A stretch of 64,000 nt of DNA from NCBI GenBank assembly GCA_016900015.1, contig JACJJM010000005.1:90869-154868 (forward strand), in the 5' to 3' direction. The translations under genes and the position numbers were made by a program. Numbering within the stretch: the first letter of the stretch is position 1; each line of letters starts with the position of its first letter. The stretch comes from Phocaeicola coprophilus (lineage in GTDB: Bacteria; Bacteroidota; Bacteroidia; Bacteroidales; Bacteroidaceae). Shown here in pieces: positions 10,301-19,300 of this stretch. The notes below the pieces were generated by a model. It was not told where the DNA came from, searched no databases, and saw nothing but the letters and a program-made list of their open reading frames with translations.

Positions 10301-13300
10301 CACACGTCCTCCGCCTTGTCCTGCCTTTTTCAACGGACTACCCATTTTCTCGTAGATTTCAGGATTGTCGCGCAGATATTCCACTACTACTTGGCTTCCG
10401 TATTTGTTCAGCAGGTCGGGAGCTTCCACTTCGTTGCTTTCGCTGTCCTGCGATGTGGTCGTGTTGGCGTTCAGTGATTTCAGCTTGGTGGACAACATCA
10501 TCAGGAAACGGTTTTCCGCCGGTACTGGCAGACCAAGGTTGATGTAATAGCCTCTGTGTACCTGCCCCGTGCGGTCAATGCGGCCTATCATCTGCATGTA
10601 GTCGTTGATGTCGCTCAACGGCTGGGCGATAATCATCGTTCGCTGACGCTGGTCGCTGAATTTTTCCGATGCGTGCAGACTGATACCGGTAGAGGCGGAC
10701 TTGTTGAGGATAAGCACGTCAAGTTCGCCGCTGTTGAACTCGCGTTGCATCCTCTTCTTGTCCTTGTCTGTCCTGCGTCTCACGACAACACGTCCGTCAT
10801 CGTCACGCTCCACGTACACATTGCGGCCTGTCAGTTCGCCGACTTTATAACCCATTCCGTGCAACCGTTCAATGATAGCGTCAAGCGGACTGATGAAGAT
10901 GTCGCTGGTACTCTCACGGATGAAGTCCTGCAATTCATAATATGCCTTTTCTCCGGCTTCACCCAACTGCTTGGGAGAGTATCGTGCATGTTGTTCTTTA
11001 CCGTTTTCATCTTTCACTGTGTACTGCATAACCGTGTCAAGTCCTTTAAGCAGACTTGCGCTGAAGGTAGGCTCTTCAATGATGTCTCCCGGAGAGTAAT
11101 CCTTTATCGTACTTTCCATCGTGCTCTCTAAAGCAATGACTGGATGCCGTCCTGCTTTGATTTCTGCCTCTACCTCATCGGCGATTGCATCCACCTTCAA
11201 TGCCAACATCAGTTGCTTGGTGTAGTTGTAGGTCTTGCTGGCAAAAGGCACATTTTCTACGCCCATTTTGTCTGTACCTCTCTTAATACCGGCACTCTCT
11301 GCCATAACAGCAAGCTCTTTGTCCATCGCATCAACCATCGGTTTTACATAATCCTCTTGGAACTTAATGATGGCGTTGAATGCAGCAATGGTATGGTCGT
11401 AATTCTCACGCGCACGTTTTACGGTTGCCGGGTCGTTTATGGTTTTCCAGTCGGTCACCACATCACTCATGTCGCGTTCACGGCGTACCATCTGCCCGGC
11501 ATTGGTCAGTTCGCGGCTCATAATCTCCTGCAAAGTTACACCGCCTTTCTCAATGATGCCAATCAGCTTGTCAGGCTCTACCTTGGCTTGGCTCATGGCA
11601 GTGCGGATGGCGTACAGGGGCATGGTGTCAGGACGCTTGGCGAAAGTGGCACTTGCGAAAGTGGCCGCTTTCGCGCTTCGTAAAATGCTTTGCAGGTATG
11701 CGCCTGTATTGCTCGTTCCTGCCGCTGTGTGGCTCTCGTCAAGGAATAGGTAATTGTCCTCGGCAATGGCACGCAGGAATGTAGCCTTTGGCGTGGCTTT
11801 TCCGTCCTTTGAAGCCTTGCTCTTTTTTGTCCGCCCTCCGCGTTTCTTTGCCGCTTCCTCTGCTTCTTTTTGACTCACCTCATCACCTGTATTTACTTGT
11901 GAATAGGTAAGCACGGCAAAGTCATATTCATCAGGCAATTGACCTGTAGCAAACACTTTTGCCATTTCTTTGGATGATAGAGGCTTGTGTACGGTATTTC
12001 CGTTACTGTCAACCATTGCTCCGTCCGAATTGAAAATGAACGGCACAAGGTCGCCACTGCCTATGTCTACCAAATCCCGGTAGATGTCGGAAAACAAATC
12101 CGCCTTTTGTGTAATAAATATCGGCTTCTCGCCACGTTTCACGGCCCAGCGGATGAGTGCGGCCATTTGCCTGCCCTTGCCCACGCCTGTCTGGTCGCCA
12201 ATGATAAGTGCCTGCCCTTGCTTCATTTGGTAGATGGCCATTGCCACACTGTCAATTTGCTCTGCGGCAAGTGCCTGATGTGTTTCCTCTATCGTGTCAT
12301 ATCCAAGCTCTTTTCTTACAAATTCGTCAATGTTCCCGTTTTCAGTCTCAATTTGTGTGAGTACATTATCCATTGCCTCTACCATTGCGGCAGGGGCAAC
12401 GCTTTGCAATGAAAAAGCACTGTTATGCGGTCTGTATGCACTCTTTTCTTCAGTAAGGGTGCGCTTCTTCGGTTGTTCGGTTCTTGTTTCTCCTAATCCC
12501 ACTCGTTCCGTGGAAACTCCCACTGTTCCCACTCGCTGAACGTCAGGCTCTGATATTCCTCGGCTTCCTCCTTCGGTATTTCCACCAGCTCCTCGCCGGG
12601 TTTCGCCATTTCCAGTATCCGTTCTATGTTCTCTTGATAAAACCTGCTGGCTTCTTTCCGAATTGCTCTCGGTTGAATGTGCTGTTCCTCGCTGTCCGTG
12701 TCCAGTGTCATCATTCTTTCGAGATTGCCCACTATGTCCTGTTCCGTCAGTGTTCCGGGATGGTTGGTCAGCGACAGATACGAGTTGCCCTTGCTGGCTA
12801 CGTAGAATTTCTGTTCCATTTGTCTTTTCCTTTGAGTTGATTACTTTATCTATTATGTCATACAAGTCGTCAAAACTATCTGCCTTGCGTATGGCTTTGC
12901 TTTCAACAGGCGGATAAACTGCTGTTTGGACACGTTCCTCGTCGCTCCTGCGTCCGGCAATCAATATCATGCGGGTAGGAAACGTCGTTCCCTGCTTGGA
13001 ATACAGCTTCCCGTCCATATCAACAACGCCTTTCACGTTGTAGTGGTCATACAGGTACGTGAAAAATGGCTTCATGCTTTTCAGTCCTCCATTGTTTCCG
13101 TACTCCATGTTACCGCCTATGATGATAGCAGCCTTGCCATTGTCTTTCATGCTTGCGAGGGCATTCAGCGTAATCTGTGGGTCAAGGCCTGGTATCATCT
13201 TACCGTCATACTCCACTTCATTACGTTTGCCGAATGGCGGGTTGGCAATGATGACATCATATTGTTGTCCTCCCTCGAACGGCTCGGTCGCATCCTGCTG

Positions 13301-16300
13301 GGTAACTTGCGCAAAACCTTGCTCGCGAAGATTGTCCAGTCTCGTCTCGTCAAGCTCGTTGACGTGTACTTGATTGGCAGGAACGGCAAACACCAGCATT
13401 CCGTTACCGGCTGTTGGCTCTAATACCTTTCCGCCTTTCTTGCCGCTCATGGCAAAGCGTGCTGCGTTCCACGCCATAGGCAATGGGGTGGAGTATTGCT
13501 GCATCTTGATACGGTTGCTGCTCCGTGCGGCAATGGTGGGCTGCATGTCATAGAGCTTGCAGATCAGGTCATACGACTCTTTGCTGTCCCGTCCGTACTG
13601 TTCTACCACTTCGCGTGCGGCTCTGACCAAACCGTCCTCGACAAGTTCTTGCAGCAAGATGTCAGTCCTGCCGTCATGGTCAACCTCCATGCCCAAAGCT
13701 GCTGCGCGTTTGCGCAAATCAAGTATGCTCCTGTACGGCTTTGTGCCACTGTCAAGGGCGGTAAGCATGTCAGTTTTGACTGCATTAGCAAACATACGGT
13801 TTATTTCCGTATTTTCCACATGAAGAGTTGCCGTATTTGCAGGTTTTACCTCTTTCGGGTCGGCACTTTCATAAAGTACCGGTGCCAGCCCGGTGTCAAG
13901 CACAAGCCGACCATTGTCCTCAATGTCGTAAACAGTGGCAGGTTTGCCTTGATAAATAACAGCATCACCCTTTTGGAACGATGAATTATCCTGACCTACA
14001 GTCACATTTTCTTCTTGTGCGCTGAAAAGGTCTACTATCTTCGGCTCTTTCTGTTTCCTCTGTTGCTTGCTTGGCTTCTTTTCAGCTTTTGATGAAGCTT
14101 CCTGCTGTGAGTTGCTTACCGGCACAAAGTCAGGGGCGTAATGCTTCACAAGCTGTTGTGCTGTATGCAGTAACGACTGATAAGTTTCATCCTCCGCAAA
14201 GAAATTGTTTGATGACAGGTATCGTTCCTCTCCGCGTTCAGGGGTTGGGTTTTCGATGCGCAGCATACCGCCTGTAACTTTCAGGTTGTCGCCTTCCTGA
14301 TTATCCAACCGGATGCTGATATACAGCTCACGCTTCTCTCCGAGCGGAAGATGTATGCTGATGTTTCCACCGATGGGCGCAATGTTGGCCGTCGCAATGC
14401 TTCTACGGCGTTTACCTTTATTGTCCACGATTGTTTCCGGGTCGATGCCGAGGTCTTTGGCAAGGCGGTTGGCTAAGTTGTTTGCATCTTTGACGGCTTT
14501 CTTCTCGGCATTACGCATATAGCCGTATGCCTCGTTGAAGTCGCTCTCCACAGGTTCAGCCTCATAATAACCTAACAAGGCAAGCTGTTCGTTTACCTTG
14601 TCAAGCTGCTCATCTATCTTTCTGACGGCTTCGTTTACTTCTTTTTCATCTGTTGCAGCTTCAATGTCGCTTTCTGCCTTGCTTGCAACAACTTCTGCAT
14701 TCTGTACACTCTTGTACTCCGCAAACGGTTTGGTTTTGCGATGGCTGCTGTCTATCCACTTCTCGAAGTCCTCCAGATTTGTGGAAGTCATGACAATCTT
14801 TCGGTTGTCTGCCCATCCCTTGCTGTAGTTGGAGAAATAAGCATCCCGTGCATCGGCCTCATCATTAAAACCGAGCATGACCTTATGTTCGTCAAACGTG
14901 CCGTCCTCGTTGTACTGGTCGACGACATACACCCGGCGTCCGTTCCAGCCGTCGATGTCGTCGGTCAGGAACACGTCGATATGGTCACCGTCCACGCCCT
15001 CCGTGCCGCGTATGTAGCCGTAAGTGTTGTGCATGGTGGTCTGCCACGGATTGCCGTTTGCATCTGTGCCACGGCGCACGCTACCCTTCGGATTCTCAAC
15101 GGTGATGTCGAACTGCCCGATACGAACATGGCCTTTCTTGTAATTTCCGGCTTCTTTCTGTCCGTCAGTCGGGTTTGTGTCCGTTTCTGCCTCCGCCTGC
15201 GCAATTTTTTCACCAATAGTTTGTGTAACTGTTGATTTATCAGTATTTTTGTGAAAAGAAACGGTTGGTTCACCGTTGGGTTCTGAAGATGTAATGCCAT
15301 CTCCTTCATTTTCAGAAAGCGAAGAACCAGTCGAAACGGCATTACTCGATTGCTGAGGTTCGGTCTTGGTGACCGTTTCTCCCAAAACATTGGCAAGGAT
15401 ATCCTTATATAGGGCGATACCTCCGTGAGGCTTAGACGCTGCGGTTTGAAGGGTATCGCCTTTCTTTATGTTCTCGGCGACAAACACTTCATGCACGTAC
15501 AGCCTATTCTTATTAGCGTCCTGCATAACACGACAGAACACATAATTGCGTTTGCCCTTGTACTCTATCGGATAGGCAAAATAATGGTCAATAACACCAC
15601 GCTCTCTGCCATCTGGTAAGGTTCCAAGGTACACAGCATTTTCAAAACCATCAACTAATGACGTTATGGCATCCAGTTTGGCTTGACTGTATCGGTGAGC
15701 CAATGAACTCTCCACGGAATTCTTATTTATTTCAACTTCACCAACTTCTGTGTCGTAGAAAACAGGTTCAGGCACATTCGCATCCCACCATTTTTCCGCC
15801 ACTTTACGTGCTGAAAGTTCTGGTGTACTTACAATTTGACCAACCTCAACATCTACTGCTGAAGCATTGCGCAACATATCACCGCGCCGTTTCCTTTCCG
15901 TTTCAGTCATTAAGCGCGGGTCTATTGTTGTCCTGCTTATCCGTTCCTCTCTTCCGGATGCGCTTCCTTGTACAGCTCCATCCGCAGTGCCGACACTTGT
16001 GCCAACCGTTGTGGATTGCGTTTCAGTTGTTCCAGCTCGCCCGGACGGTACAGTTTCTTCTTCAGACAAAACCGTGCCGCTTCTTTCAGGTATTCCAGCC
16101 GCTCTTCCCGGCTCATTGCTTGTATTTTCTGTGTCAATTCTTCTGGTCTCATCGTTTCTTCTGTTTAATTCTTCTCCAAAAATAGATATAAATTCCACGT
16201 ATTGTTCCTCGGTGAGCAGCGATTCACCCACCAAAGGCAGGAACTCGTTTTCATATGCTTCATACTCTTCTGCGCTCATGTGGAAGTTCGCTTCGCACCA

Positions 16301-19300
16301 GCTGTCGTATGCTTCGCGTTCTGCTTCCTGCTCCCGACGTGCTTGCTCCGCGCGCCGATTCCGAATGAAGTTTGTCAAGTCTCCACGCGTCTTGGCAACC
16401 GACAGCACGCTGATGAGTGCGTCACGTCCGGCATTGGCATCGTTGGGGTCGAAGAAATGTGTGCCGTTCTCACTGTCGGCCAGCATCAACTTCTCACCGG
16501 CCTGCTCAATGGTCAGCCCGCCCTTCTCCTTGGAGGCAAACAAACCTAACATGCTGCGAGCTTCCTCGTTGCCAGCTCCCGTCTCACGCAAATAGCTCTC
16601 ACGCAGAAGGGGGAGCGAACCATTGGCCAGCATCTGAGCAGCTAATTCTTCACCATCCATCGGTTCGCCCATTGCGAGTATCTCTGCGGCTGTGCGGTCA
16701 CCAGGTCGTTCGCGACGGGCTGCCAGTTCGTCGGCCACTTGCTGCCAATAGTCCACTTGTGCCAGGGCATCGTCCACACGGGCTTGCCAAGCCTGCTTGT
16801 CGGCAAGATATTTGGCTTTGTCCGTGCCTATCTTGGGAGGCTTTTCGCTGGTTTTCTTCAGCAACTGCAGTGCAGCCTTGGCATTCTCTTCGATGAATGC
16901 ATCCACTTCGTTAGCATCAAGCGAGCCATCGTTCAAGTCAGCCAAGGTCACGTCCACCGGCACTGTGTGATAAAGAGGCTTTCCGTCTTTGTCGACCGGT
17001 ATGGCGCTATTCTCGGCAATTTGGCTGTTAGAAGACATTGCAGGCCGGATTTCGTTTTGTCCATCCTCTTTCGGTTCACGAATGGCCTTTTCCCGTTGTT
17101 GTTTCACTTGTGCGATGCGCTGCCATGTGTCGTAAGCGTTTCGTGTTCTTTCCACCTCCGCTCGTGCCAGTTCAAGCATTTTGCGGGCTTCACGCTTAGC
17201 CTCAACGCGTTCTTCCATTGTAGGTTCGCCATCTCCTTTTTTCGCTTGAGGTTTGCCCGCTTCAACTATTTTCAAGTTTTTAGCTGCTGCATCGTATGCT
17301 TTCTTTCGCTCATTTACAAGGTCAGACACAATGGAGCTTGCCATAGCCTCATCGCCTCCGGCCTGTTCCACGATGGCATCCCACGCCGTCTCCGGGTCTG
17401 CCTGCTCATACAAAGGCTGTCCCTTCTCATCTTTCGGTATGCGGTCAAGCGCACGCTGTTGCGACTTTGGCGATTGCTCCGTAGTTCCGATGCCGGATTG
17501 TTCTCCGCTCGTAGAAGTGGCTCCTGTGGAAGGAGTATATTCACTCGCTGTCTTTAGCAATGATAGTGCTTCACTATATGTACTAAAGGTCAACTGGTCT
17601 GCACCTGTAATGTCACCCTCTTCGTTCACATAGTCCACGATGATTCCGTCGGGTGCGATTTCTTTCACAACAGCAGTTTTGCCGTCCACCGTAAAACGGT
17701 CGCCGACTTTGGGCTTAGGCACCGCGGCCGTTTGCGGGGTTGTCGTTCCCTTTTGTTGGGCCACAGATTCTTCCTTATCCACTTCCTTGCGGGCTTCTTC
17801 TTGGACTTGCGATGCTGCTGCATACTCTTGCAAGATAGGAGCGACCTCAGCATCCCTCTTGCGTTTCCGCAGCACGTCATCGGCTATTGGCGACGACACC
17901 GATCCATCCGGCATTTGCAGAATCCAATTCCCGGCACCGTCATTACCCAGCACGGTTACAGTTTGAACGGCACCGGCCTCATCCAGAATCGGAAACGACG
18001 ATTGAGGAGCAATAGGCGTTCCTTCCTGAATGTCTGCGTCTTGCTGGTAAGAACTGAGCATTCCTCTTAAAGCGTCATCCGGCGACACTATCATGGCGTC
18101 GATCATCGACTCCGGAATCACTGTCAATGGAGAATCCTCATTAATAGAAGAGAACACGGGAACATTGTTATCCATTTGAATCGGATAGACCATCAATGCG
18201 CCATTGGATTGCGTGGGCATCCCGTTGGCATCGAGTCCTTTCACCACAACTCCCCACTGCGCATCTTTTGAACCGTATTTCCCAAGAGGAACAAGCGTAA
18301 CATTTCCGCCGGAAGCCGTTATTTCTCCCAGCAAGTTACGAGCATGTTCAACTTCACCGGCATGTGCTTTATCCATTGCGTCATTCATGCCGGCTTCTCT
18401 ATCCAATGCATTCAGATAATCAAGAGCAGCATCCCTTACGTCGTCTGTATAAGTGGACAACTTTTCCTCACGTTCTTCTACCGGGATTTCGCTCAGTTCC
18501 TGGATGCTTTGCTCGTCTATCCCCATTCCCGTCAGTCGTTCCAAAGCAACTTCCCGGCGAAGCACAGTCTGTCGCATTTGTGTCGGATCATGCTCTTCAT
18601 ATATGGCTTGTCCTTCCCGAAATGATGCATCGTGATTATTTCTGACTTCTTGCTTTCGGGCTTTATCTACATCATCCAAGGCATTATTTACGGCAATGTT
18701 GTAGGCATAGGCTATCTCTTGTTTCTTTTCTTCCGGCGTAAGGTTAGTGGCTGTGATGGTCTCTTTGATGAAACGTTTAATGTCCTCGTTGCCGCGTTCT
18801 TTTGACAGCTCTTCCAGTTTGGTCATCTTTTCACGTTCCTCCTCGGTCATCTGTCCGAGCATCCGTTGCTTCTGCCTGCGATACCGGTAACGTTCATGCG
18901 CAAGTCCTCCAAGCCCCAACAGACTGAAAGCTACCGACGTGGGAGCCAGCCCCAGGAAAGTGTCGATGTTGTTGTCCAAGTCTGTTGCTTCCTCTAAAGT
19001 CATCTCTCCCAACGGGATATTGGCGAAGTTATTATATAGTTCCTCCGCATATTCGCCAAACAGACCATGAAACTGTGTACGTTTGGCAGCTTCCACCAAC
19101 ACGGGAGACGATTTCAACTTGCGATAGAAATTCCACGTCTTGCCTGTCAGGGCATCATCCATTAAAGAGCCCACACCTCCGGGAAGAACTCGTTCGGCTT
19201 GTGCCCACACTACAGGACCGAAACCCTTGAAAGCATTGAACACCATCTCGCTTTGGTTTTCCAGGAATGAGGAGGCAAACGATTTGCCCAAAGCTTCGCC